Below the pieces are notes generated by a model that saw only the letters and a program-made list of their open reading frames with translations, was not told where the DNA came from and ran no database searches. The position numbers were made by a program, and so were the translations under genes. From Microcystis aeruginosa FD4 (GTDB taxonomy: Bacteria > Cyanobacteriota > Cyanobacteriia > Cyanobacteriales > Microcystaceae), in the NCBI RefSeq assembly GCF_009792235.1, contig NZ_CP046973.1, positions 3,720,001-3,784,000 of the forward strand: a DNA stretch of 64,000 bases. Direction: 5' to 3'. This document shows, piece by piece, positions 1 through 8,155 of the stretch. The stretch's first letter is position 1. Each line of letters opens with the position of its first letter.

Positions 1-2
1 AT

Positions 3-329
3 AATGTCACTTCTTTTGAGGTCAGAATCGGTTTGGTGACGGGACGGGACAAACTCAAATCGAAAATGAATGTGGATGTAACTTTTGTCGGCCAGCAGTT
101 AGATAATGCCCTGGTGGTGCCGACTGTCGCCATTGTCACCCGGGAAGGCAAGTCAGGGGTTTTAGTTCCCGATGCCGAAAATAAACCCAGTTTTAAACCC
201 GTTTCGATCGGTTTGGTCTTAGACGATAAAACCCAAATTTTATCAGGTTTGGAAGCCGGAGAAAAGGTCTTTATCGATCTCCCCCAAGGGGCCGAAGATA
301 CCTCGAAAACTAAAATCAGTAATCAGTAA
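3..329 (+). CDS. HlyD/MacA-type efflux adaptor, C-terminal part
   Basis: The reading frame is already open at the left edge, so only the last ~108 residues are present. They contain the membrane-proximal part of a periplasmic adaptor (membrane fusion protein): a beta-strand segment around the phrase NALVVPTVAIV, which is typical of RND/ABC adaptors, and then a C-terminal 'SGLEAGEKVFIDLP' type ending. Such proteins bridge an inner-membrane transporter to an outer-membrane channel. The next gene on this strand is a MacB-like permease, which fits an adaptor-permease export operon. The substrate cannot be told. Confidence 0.85.
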   Translation, partial: NVTSFEVRIGLVTGRDKLKSKMNVDVTFVGQQLDNALVVPTVAIVTREGKSGVLVPDAENKPSFKPVSIGLVLDDKTQILSGLEAGEKVFIDLPQGAEDTSKTKISNQ

Positions 330-615
330 ACAGTGACCAGTAATCAGTGAAAGATACTAAATTTATTGAAAATTGAAAACTTAAACCTAAGGCTTTTCGG
401 TTTGTGTTATGCAATGGACGGGGGTTATAAGGGATGGAACCCTTATATAGAAAGGCATTTAGCGATTTTGTCAATTGTTTTTGCTCTAGAGCGAACTAAT
501 CAATTAAGTCTCTTGCCGGATAAGGATTTAGTCGATTTATGCCCCCCTATCGAACCATACCAAGTAACGAAGAACCAAACCTAATAACTTAAACCTAATA
601 ACTTAAAAATTAAAC
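330..615. other. Spacer between adaptor and permease genes with a doubtful short ORF
   Basis: This 286-base stretch separates the adaptor from the permease and is unusually long for such an operon. It holds an open frame (ATG near 411 to stop at 584, about 57 residues, including GGYKGWNPYIERHLAILSI) without a ribosome binding site. The composition is protein-like but I do not recognise a family. It may be the remnant of a mobile or dispersed Microcystis repeat. I do not assert a gene. Confidence 0.25.
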
Positions 616-684
616 CTGATAACTGATAACTGATAACTGATAACTGATAACTGATAACTGATAACTGATAACTGATAACTGATA
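616..684. repeat. Heptanucleotide tandem repeat (CTGATAA)n, about 10 copies
   Basis: Nearly ten perfect copies of a 7-base unit run directly into the ATG of the following permease gene, occupying the place where its ribosome binding site should be. Each unit carries TGA and TAA, so arrays stop translation in every frame. Such short tandemly repeated repetitive (STRR) heptamers are known in cyanobacteria; copy number is expected to vary among strains. Confidence 0.9.
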
Positions 685-1902
685 TGTTGATCATCGAAAG
701 TTTAAAAATGGCCGTCGCCACCCTAGGGGCCAATAAAGTGCGTAGCGGCCTGACCATGTTAGGGATTATCATCGGTAACGCTTCAGTAGTGGCCATGATC
801 GGTATTGGCCAAGGGGCGCAAACCCTAGCCAATGACCAGTTTGCTAACTTGGGACCCAATACCATTTTTGTGGTGCCGGGGTCGCGACAAGCACGCAATA
901 CCACCGTTAATTTTCCGAAAACCTTAGTTTTAGCCGATGCTCTGGCGATCGCCGAACAGGTTCCCACAGTCGCTGAAGTCGCCCCGGAAATAAACGCTCG
1001 TTTCCTGATTTCCTATCGTAATCGCAACATGACGGCTCTAGTGACGGGAAGCACCCCAGAATACGCTTCTGTCCGCAATTTTACCCTAGAAAAAGGTCGT
1101 TTGATCAACAATATCGATCTAGTCCGCAACAAACGGGTAACGGTAATCGGCCGTGAAGTGGCAGCGCAACTTTTCCCTACCCAAAATCCCCTCGGTCAAC
1201 AGCTGCGGATCAAAAATCTCAGTTTTGAGGTGATCGGGATTTTAGAGGCGAAAGGCTCCTTTTTTGGCAATAATCAGGATGAAATGCTGATTATTCCCCT
1301 TAGCACTATGAACTCGCAACTGGTGGGCAAAACCGGACCCTACGGTGTCGAGTTGAGTTGGATTAGTCTCACCGCGCGATTCGGGGGAGGAAATACGCGC
1401 CGCTAAGTTCCAAATCGAGAATCTCCTGCGTTTACGTCATAAAATCGTCGCTGAGGATGATTTTCGCGTCGAAACTGCTAAACAAATGATCGAAATCTTC
1501 GGCACGATTACCAAGGGTCTAACCCTACTTTTGGCTCTAATCGCTGGTATTTCCCTGATTGTCGGTGGTATCGGGGTGATGAATATTATGCTCGTTTCGG
1601 TTTCGGAAAGAACCGGGGAAATCGGACTAAGAAAAGCGATCGGAGCCAGAGAACAGGATATTCTCTTACAATTCCTGATTGAATCAACTCTCGTTTCCAT
1701 CGCCGGCGGTGCGCTTGGTATTCTCGTCGGTGCAGGAGCGATCGTTCTCGTCTCCAGTTTCTCTCCCCTGGCTGCCACTGTTTCCGCCACCGCCGTCGCC
1801 CTGTCTTTGAGTGTTTCCACGGGTATTGGTCTCTTTTTTGGCGTTTTTCCCGCCTATCGTGCCTCTAAATTGGAGCCGATTGTCGCCCTCAGAAGTGTCT
1901 AA
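684..1902 (+). pseudogene. MacB-like ABC transporter permease, split by a frameshift
   Basis: Two adjacent frames together make one MacB/FtsX-type permease of ~405 residues. The first frame (684-1406) has the N-terminal membrane helix (TMLGIIIGNASVVAMIGIG) and the periplasmic MacB-core domain. It ends abnormally at 1404-1406. From 1381 the next frame continues the domain (SGEEIRAAKFQIENLLRLRH) and gives the three C-terminal helices with GGIGVMNIMLVSVSERTGEI and the ending YRASKLEPIVALRSV. A one-base insertion near 1379-1387, next to a run of five G, explains it. Either the gene is broken or the base is a sequencing error. A start at 684 is chosen as the first ATG after the heptamer array. No ATPase gene is visible here. 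Confidence 0.85.
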
Positions 1903-1963
1903 TTTTTTAACTTCTTTTCGGAGATGTTTTTGCCAAGGATTGCTTTTATAGCTAAGTTAGGGT

Positions 1964-2395
1964 CTAATGTGTGGGACGGATTTTATAGTCCCGATAACGA
2001 CGATAATCATTGAGAATGCGATCGTGATCAAAGCATAAAGGTTGGGGGAATTCCCAGAGATGAAAAATCCCGACTTTTTTGGCATCATCAGCAGCGATCG
2101 GTTTTCCTGTTGCCGTGGCGATAAAAACGATACTAATGGTGTGTTGACGTGGATCGCGGTTAGGATCGGAATAGACGTGAAATTGCTCGATTAACTGCAC
2201 CTGCAAACTGATTTCCTCGTAAGCTTCCCGAATTGCCGCCGTTTCCACCGATTCACCGTAGTCCACGAATCCCCCCGGAATTGCCCAGCCAAAGGGCGGA
2301 TTTTTTCTCTCAATTAGTACGATCGGACGGTGGGGCGAGTCGATCAGTTCGATGATAATATCAACAGTGGGGGCAGGATTGCGATAGGTTGTCAT
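1964..2395 (-). CDS. NUDIX hydrolase
   Basis: A 143-residue protein with a complete NUDIX box: G-x5-E-x7-REAYEE-I (GGFVDYGES...REAYEEI), which binds the metal for cleaving nucleoside diphosphates linked to another moiety. The N-terminal strand 'VDIIIELIDSPHRPIVLIERKNPP' and the sequence GWAIPGGFVDYGES are like ADP-ribose pyrophosphatase-type or housecleaning NUDIX enzymes. The substrate is not predictable from sequence. It is convergent with the broken permease gene and transcribed away from gpsA. Confidence 0.88.
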   Translation of the reverse strand: MTTYRNPAPTVDIIIELIDSPHRPIVLIERKNPPFGWAIPGGFVDYGESVETAAIREAYEEISLQVQLIEQFHVYSDPNRDPRQHTISIVFIATATGKPIAADDAKKVGIFHLWEFPQPLCFDHDRILNDYRRYRDYKIRPTH

Positions 2396-2502
2396 TTTTT
2401 TCAGTTATCAGTGTAGGGTGGGTTAGGCAACGGCAAGTTCTGCTATTGATTAATACTTGCCAATTTGCCGTAATCCACCAATGATAAGGAGGGGAATAAA
2501 AG

Positions 2503-3432
2503 TTGCTAGAAAATGCCAAGAAAATTACGGTTATAGGTGGGGGAATTTGGGGACAAACTCTCGCTAATTTGGCCAGACGTAATCAGTTAACTGTTAGGGT
2601 TTGGTCGCGTCATAGTGGGGAAGATTTAGGAGCTATTATAGCAGATACTGACGTAATTATTTCGGCAGTTTCGATTAAAGGAGTTGTTCCCACGATCGAA
2701 AAATTACAGCAATTACCATTAAATTCTCGCACCATTATCGTCACCGCTACTAAAGGATTAGACCCAATCACCACTCGTACACCTTTTCATCTGTGGAATC
2801 AAGCTTTTCCCGCTCATCCCCTTGTGGTTCTTTCCGGTCCCAATTTAGCTAAAGAAATTAATCAAGGTTTACCCGCTGCGACGGTGGTAGCAAGTTATCA
2901 GCAAAAAGCAGCAATATTGTTACAAAAATTATTATCTGGGGAATCTTTTCGGGTTTATCTGAATAGCGATCCCTTGGGGACTGAGTTAGGTGGCACTCTC
3001 AAAAATGTCATGGCGATCGCTTCTGGGGTTTGTGATGGTTTACAGTTAGGAACTAATGCCAAATCTGCCCTGTTAACTCGCGCTTTACCGGAAATAATTC
3101 GGGTGGGAACTTATCTAGGAGGTTGTCAAGAAACTTTCTTCGGTTTATCGGGTTTAGGGGATTTATTAGCCACCTGTAATAGTCCTTTATCCCGCAATTA
3201 TCAAGTGGGTTATCAATTAGCTTTAGGTTTATCTTTGCCAGAAATTTTAGCGAAATTAGAGGGAACTGCCGAGGGAATAAATACCACAGAAGTTTTGATG
3301 AGAATTGCCCAAGAAAAAAATTTGTATGTACCGATTACCTGTCAAGTTGATCGTCTTTTGCGCGGGGAAATTTCTCCCCAAGTTGCCGTTTATGAATTAA
3401 TGCGTCGGGATCTAAAAGCAGAATTTGATTAA
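2503..3432 (+). CDS. gpsA: Glycerol-3-phosphate dehydrogenase [NAD(P)+]
   Basis: This cytosolic enzyme reduces dihydroxyacetone phosphate to sn-glycerol 3-phosphate, the backbone for membrane lipids. The 309-residue protein starts with the Rossmann glycine motif ITVIGGGIWGQTLA, has the substrate-lysine segment VVLSGPNLAKEI, GTLKNVMAIASG, and the FGLSGLGDLLATC region, which is typical of GpsA. The start is TTG: a strong AAGGAGG lies about nine bases upstream and no ATG fits the glycine motif. It is slightly shorter than the usual ~330 residues, mainly at the N-terminus and in the region after the glycine motif. Confidence 0.95.
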   Translation: MLENAKKITVIGGGIWGQTLANLARRNQLTVRVWSRHSGEDLGAIIADTDVIISAVSIKGVVPTIEKLQQLPLNSRTIIVTATKGLDPITTRTPFHLWNQAFPAHPLVVLSGPNLAKEINQGLPAATVVASYQQKAAILLQKLLSGESFRVYLNSDPLGTELGGTLKNVMAIASGVCDGLQLGTNAKSALLTRALPEIIRVGTYLGGCQETFFGLSGLGDLLATCNSPLSRNYQVGYQLALGLSLPEILAKLEGTAEGINTTEVLMRIAQEKNLYVPITCQVDRLLRGEISPQVAVYELMRRDLKAEFD

Positions 3433-3552
3433 GAGACAAGAGATTTTTCAGTAAACAGTAAAAAGTAATCCGTGAAGGGTTAGGGAGTGGGGAAATGATG
3501 CCAAATCTGGTTATACTTCATATTTATGAGAAACGCTCCATATTCATTTCAA

Positions 3553-4629
3553 TCAGTCCGAAATAACTAAATAAACTTCTAATCCTTCTTGACCTTCTTT
3601 GTCAAATTTTAAGCCTATTTCAGAATCTTTTATCTCTCTTATTGAAATTCTTCGGCGAGGGGTATTTTTGCCATTTTTATTAATTTGAATACTTTCAATA
3701 ATAGCATTTTGACATATTTTTTTCTTTTCACTGACTAAAAAAACTTTTTTACCGACTTCTAGTCTTTTATTGGATTCCTGTGGCTCATCTAATATTTTAA
3801 CAGCGCAAACTTGTGGCTGTTGATACCACTTGACAACTTTACCGATCTTTTGAAGCTTTCCTATCTCGATCTTCCTATAAACAAAGTAATAAAGAACTAA
3901 TTCACTTATAGCTTGACATATAGCTTCGACAAAATCACATAATTTTAGTAAATCATTGGCATTGAGAACGGTATCTACTTTACCATGAGCAGAATTATTA
4001 CGAAGTTCGATAAAATTCTTTAATTCCTTTTCCACACTACGCTTATCATTATTGTCAATAAAAATCTTAACTTTTTTATGATTTTCTATCCACTGCCAAG
4101 AATCAGTTGCCGATATGCCAGCATTGGCTAAAAGTTTGGTTAATTGCTCTTTTCTAAGATTCGCTTCATGTAACAAAAAAGCAGCTGATGTGAGATTATA
4201 TCTGCTTGTATTTTCGTATTCAGTATCAAATAAATTTTTGATAATGTCCCTCTCTGAAAGAGAATCGAAGCGATTTCTTTTATATTCATTACCCAGTAAT
4301 GTAGCACAACCTGTCTTATGCTGATTTCTTACAGATTCGGGTAAATCTTGATAGCAGCTATATAATTGAGGCAGCAAAATAATCCAATCTCCCACTAGAT
4401 TTTCGACAAAATTTTCGTAAAGAGCATATAACCTTGTGATAGATGAACAATGATCGTTAACTAGCCACTTGTCTCCTAAAGGAGCATTTGCTTGAATATA
4501 TTTTAAATCTTCTGTGTTGAGTTGTGAAGAATTATCCGCAATAATTTCTCTAAGTTTTTCACTGATATTAATTATTGATCGAATGGTGTTTATATCATCA
4601 TTTAGGTTATTTAAAAGTCCTTCAAACAT
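3553..4629 (-). CDS. HEPN-domain protein (MAE_28990/MAE_18760-like), partner of DUF262
   Basis: A 358-residue protein whose middle carries the HEPN ribonuclease-type signature R-x4-H in the segment ELRNNSAHG (about residue 205-212), within an alpha-helical context. HEPN families named after Microcystis loci MAE_28990/MAE_18760 have this look; assignment to that exact family is from memory. The C-terminal ~100 residues are beta-rich and basic (KVFLVSEKKK...). I chose ATG at 4629, two bases after the stop of the upstream DUF262 gene; a TTG at 4635 would give a 4-base overlap. The tight coupling says the two products act together, probably as a restriction or toxin-type defence pair. AT-rich compared with neighbours, which fits transfer. 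Confidence 0.7.
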   Translation of the reverse strand: MFEGLLNNLNDDINTIRSIINISEKLREIIADNSSQLNTEDLKYIQANAPLGDKWLVNDHCSSITRLYALYENFVENLVGDWIILLPQLYSCYQDLPESVRNQHKTGCATLLGNEYKRNRFDSLSERDIIKNLFDTEYENTSRYNLTSAAFLLHEANLRKEQLTKLLANAGISATDSWQWIENHKKVKIFIDNNDKRSVEKELKNFIELRNNSAHGKVDTVLNANDLLKLCDFVEAICQAISELVLYYFVYRKIEIGKLQKIGKVVKWYQQPQVCAVKILDEPQESNKRLEVGKKVFLVSEKKKICQNAIIESIQINKNGKNTPRRRISIREIKDSEIGLKFDKEGQEGLEVYLVISD

Positions 4630-4631
4630 TC

Positions 4632-5843
4632 TCAAATACTCTGCTTAAGAACTCGTTGAATCAGAGAATTAAAAATTTGAATACGAGCTTTAAAATCATC
4701 TTTAGTGCTTCCTTCTCCAGTGAAAAGTCCTTTTTTAAATGTTTTACCTTCATGAGTAATTCCCCAGGAATCTTGAGTACATAAGTTGATAGTTTCCTCA
4801 ATTATCGCTGATTTTTTAGTAATTAATTCTTGACGATAAGATAAATGGTTACTGAAACTGATCATCACTGCATCATAGTAAACTTTATAAGCTCGCGATT
4901 TATACTTTTTGGCTTTACTATCGAAAGGCTTAAATAATTGATCCTGATAAATGCTAGATACTAACTCTATAGTCTGGTTAAATATTTGCTTGAAATCTTT
5001 GATGTTTTCGTCGGAAAAATCAAGACTTTTTTTCATCATATAATTATCCAAATATTTAGATAAGTTACCTGTATATTTGTCAATATCCCTTAGGGCAAAA
5101 AAACGGAGGATTAATTCTACATCTTCCATATTTTTATAAAATCCATTTTTTTTAAGTTCTTCTTGATTATCAATAGGAATATCCCAAGCTTTAGCAAAAA
5201 TAGGATTCTCGGAAAGCTTGAATAAAAGTTCATTGAATTTCCCAGAGTAAATACAGTTTCTTATTTCTTGGCGACTCAAAGATACACCTCCTGTATTGAG
5301 GCGTTCAAAAACCAGTTGTTTTAAAGATAAAGCCTCCTCTGCATCCGATAGAGACTCGGTAATAACAACTATAGTTGAAATGGCGCGCCGATTGATACCA
5401 TCTTTGATTTTTGCAGGAAGACTTTCGTAGTTTCTTCCTTCTAATTCAGGCCAGATCTCTAACCCTGTTAATTTTAATTTGTTGTTATAAAAATTCTGAA
5501 TTGCTGTAATTCGTTGTTGACCATCCATTACTTCATAGGAGTTATAGGAAGCTTCGTAGAGAATCAGGGGAGGCACAGGAATATTCATCAAAAAAGATTC
5601 AATCAGTCTTGATTGTTTTTGTTCGTCCCAGCGATCTCGTCTCTGATAGAAAGGACGCGTTTCCATATAGTTAGGTTTCTTTAAAGACTCAGCAAAACTA
5701 GGCAATTTTTCTCGATTCATTTCTAATAATATTCTTCGTTCACCTTGTTCATATTTTTCATTAATTTCATTATCTGATAATTTTTTAACATCCTTTCGGG
5801 AACGTTTTTGCCAAGGATTTGTTTTAGTTCGTGAGATTGTCAT
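4632..5843 (-). CDS. DUF262 (GmrSD/ParB-like N-terminal) protein
   Basis: A 403-residue protein with the two hallmark motifs of DUF262: YQRRDRWDEQKQSRLIES followed by MNIPVPPLILYE, then VMDGQQRITAI (DGQQR at about residue 107). This ParB-like fold occurs in the NTP-dependent type IV restriction enzyme GmrS and in the DndB/SspE-like defence proteins, where DGQQR is needed for nucleotide hydrolysis or DNA sensing. There is no C-terminal DUF1524 HNH nuclease; that role may be taken by the coupled HEPN gene. ATG at 5843 follows a GGTGGG-type weak site; an in-frame ATG at 5891 would add 16 residues that do not look like domain. Confidence 0.8.
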   Translation of the reverse strand: MTISRTKTNPWQKRSRKDVKKLSDNEINEKYEQGERRILLEMNREKLPSFAESLKKPNYMETRPFYQRRDRWDEQKQSRLIESFLMNIPVPPLILYEASYNSYEVMDGQQRITAIQNFYNNKLKLTGLEIWPELEGRNYESLPAKIKDGINRRAISTIVVITESLSDAEEALSLKQLVFERLNTGGVSLSRQEIRNCIYSGKFNELLFKLSENPIFAKAWDIPIDNQEELKKNGFYKNMEDVELILRFFALRDIDKYTGNLSKYLDNYMMKKSLDFSDENIKDFKQIFNQTIELVSSIYQDQLFKPFDSKAKKYKSRAYKVYYDAVMISFSNHLSYRQELITKKSAIIEETINLCTQDSWGITHEGKTFKKGLFTGEGSTKDDFKARIQIFNSLIQRVLKQSI

Positions 5844-5982
5844 AATTTCCCACCAGAGGGGTACAAATTGATATGACCGGACTTCCCTCATTCATTTTTA
5901 AGCATAGACTGAGGATATATACGAGAATTAAGAGTTATTGGTAATCTTCCCCGATAACTCTCAAAAGTTAATTCTCTTAAAT

Positions 5983-6022
5983 TGGTAACTGGTCACTGAT
6001 AACTGGTAACTGGTAACTGATT
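5983..6022. repeat. Degenerate heptamer repeat (CTGGTAA/CTGATAA)
   Basis: Five to six copies of a 7-base unit mixing TAACTGG and TAACTGA forms lie at the 3' end of the sulfite reductase gene, reaching its stop codon. They are a variant of the heptamer at 616-684. Confidence 0.75.
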
Positions 6023-7958
6023 AGGATTTTTGGCTGAAATAGGCCTCTAGCGCCTCATTGATGATTTGATTCATCGGCCGTTTTTCCGTTTCCGAAGCTT
6101 CCTTGAGACGGACAAACATATCATCGGGGACGCTGACACGGTTTTGATTTTTACGCACGCGTTTGGGTTTTGATTCAGTGGTAGTAGTTTCGGTCATTTT
6201 AGGTGTGTAGGTGGCTGAAAATGCTTGTAAAGCAGGGAAATTGACTCGGTGACAGAATTCTCCGAAGGTCTCGTTATTTTGTTGATCCTGTTGGAAGTAA
6301 ACGAAAATCGGTTCTAAGACCTTTTCTAGATCATCGATCGCCATTTTATCCAAATAGGGACGCGCTAGTCGAGTTTGATCGGCCGTTCCCCCTAACCAGA
6401 GTTGGTAGGAATTGGGAGCGCTACCCACAAATCCTAATTCTGCCATATAGGGACGCGCGCAGCCATTGGGACATCCTGTCATGCGGATGACAAATTCCTC
6501 TTTGGATAATCCTACGCGATTAAGCAGAGTGCGAATGCGTTCAATCACGCTGGGTAAAATTCTTTCTGACTCGGTAATCGCTAATCCACAGGTGGGCCAA
6601 GCGGGACAGGCCATGGAATAACGGGTTAAAGGGTCAATTTCGGCGGGATTGGTGATAATTCCCTGTTCTTTCAGGATCGCCTCGATCGCCTCCTGATCCT
6701 TGGGTTCAATTTCGTAGAGAATGATATTATGGTTAGCCGTCAAGCGCATCGGCAGCTGAAAACGCTCGATAATCACTTTTAAGGCGGTTTTTAGCTGAAA
6801 ACTGCCCTCATTTTTGACCCGGCCATTTTCTACATGAAGACCATAAAATAATTTTCCGTCTCCCTGTTCATTCCATCCCAAAAAGTCTTGATATTTCCAA
6901 TCGGGGAGGGGTTGGTAGGGGGCGATTTTTTGGCCGAAATAACCCTCAACAGTGCTGCGGAATTTTTCTACTCCCCATTCTTCGAGGATATATTTCATTC
7001 TCGCATGACGACGATCGCCGCGATCTCCGTAATCCCTTTGGGTTGCCACGATCGCTTTTACCAGATCGTACACCTCTTCTTTGTCCACATAACCGATCGC
7101 ATCGGCCATTCTGGGGAAAGTTTCCTCCTTATTGTGGGTTCTTCCCAGTCCACCCCCCGCAAGGATGTTAAAACCCTGTAATTCCCCGTTTGCGTCGGTA
7201 ATCACCACCAAACCGAGGTCATTGGTGTAGATATCGATGGAGTTGTCTCCCGGCACAGTGACACCGATCTTGAACTTACGGGGCATATAATGTTGACCGT
7301 AGATCGGTTCGATCGGATCGTTTTTGTTAATGCCATTTGTATCTTTTTGTCTCGAGGCCTTGACTTCTGGCGCTTCTTCTGCACTGATAACTTTTTCGCC
7401 ATCGAGCCAAATTTCGTAGTAGGCTCCAGTTTGGGGAGTGAGCAAATCGGCGATATTATTGGCATATTCCCAAGCATAGCCGTATTCGGGGCGATTTTTG
7501 TAGGGGGCTGGCGGTGCGGTGACATTGCGGTTAACATCACCACAGGCCGCTAAAGTGGATCCCATACTGCGGATAATTTCCCCGAGGGTTGCTTTGAGAT
7601 TTTTCTTTAAAATGCCGTGTAATTGGAAGCCTTGGCGGGTTGTCACCCGTAAAGTGCCGTTACCGTAGCGATCGGACAAACTATCGAGGGTAAGATATAG
7701 TTGCGCGGGAATAAAACCCCCCGGACTGCGGGTACGCAACATCATTTGATAGTCTTTTTCTTGACCTTTGGCTCTATTGTCGCGATTATCCTGTTGATAG
7801 GAACCGTGAAATTTGAGAATCTGTACCGCCGCATCGGTAAAATGGGTTGTATCTTCGAGGAGTTCACTGGCCAAAGGTTCTCGTAGATAATTACTGCGTT
7901 CTTTGATACCTTCGACTTTAGAAACCTTGGCGGTAGGAGAAATAGGAGTTGTAACCAT
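6021..7958 (-). CDS. sir: Ferredoxin-sulfite reductase with C-terminal ribbon-helix-helix-like tail
   Basis: This assimilatory enzyme reduces sulfite to sulfide with six electrons from ferredoxin, using a coupled siroheme and [4Fe-4S] cluster. The cluster ligands are visible: C451-x5-C457 in ACPAWPTCGLA and C496-x3-C500 in TGCPNGCARPY. Two pseudo-repeated ferritin-like sulfite/nitrite reductase halves precede them. Residues ~590-645 form an extra tail: a basic linker (SKPKRVRKNQ) and then RVSVPDDMFVRLKEA...MNQIINEALEAYF, which reads like a CopG/Arc-type ribbon-helix-helix. The tail is in frame and ends naturally. sat, the ATP sulfurylase of the same pathway, lies 13 kb away on the same strand. 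Confidence 0.95.
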   Translation of the reverse strand: MVTTPISPTAKVSKVEGIKERSNYLREPLASELLEDTTHFTDAAVQILKFHGSYQQDNRDNRAKGQEKDYQMMLRTRSPGGFIPAQLYLTLDSLSDRYGNGTLRVTTRQGFQLHGILKKNLKATLGEIIRSMGSTLAACGDVNRNVTAPPAPYKNRPEYGYAWEYANNIADLLTPQTGAYYEIWLDGEKVISAEEAPEVKASRQKDTNGINKNDPIEPIYGQHYMPRKFKIGVTVPGDNSIDIYTNDLGLVVITDANGELQGFNILAGGGLGRTHNKEETFPRMADAIGYVDKEEVYDLVKAIVATQRDYGDRGDRRHARMKYILEEWGVEKFRSTVEGYFGQKIAPYQPLPDWKYQDFLGWNEQGDGKLFYGLHVENGRVKNEGSFQLKTALKVIIERFQLPMRLTANHNIILYEIEPKDQEAIEAILKEQGIITNPAEIDPLTRYSMACPAWPTCGLAITESERILPSVIERIRTLLNRVGLSKEEFVIRMTGCPNGCARPYMAELGFVGSAPNSYQLWLGGTADQTRLARPYLDKMAIDDLEKVLEPIFVYFQQDQQNNETFGEFCHRVNFPALQAFSATYTPKMTETTTTESKPKRVRKNQNRVSVPDDMFVRLKEASETEKRPMNQIINEALEAYFSQKS

Positions 7959-8155
7959 CGTCTAACAGCACGATAACGGCGTGGATAGGTCTTAGGAATA
8001 GGAATTTAGACAAGCTCGATCGATCCTAAGAAGTTTTACTAAGATGATCTCTAGAGTTCGTTCCAGACTCTGAGGTTAACAGTAGCGATCGAGACATTAA
8101 TTCTATCTTAACTTCTTACCGTCCCCCGCGAACGCCATCTACCGATCGAGTTTTT

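Noticed and set aside
6888..7553. Several open frames on the plus strand inside sir
   Set aside because: They are shadows of the GC-balanced sir coding sequence and lack any start signals.
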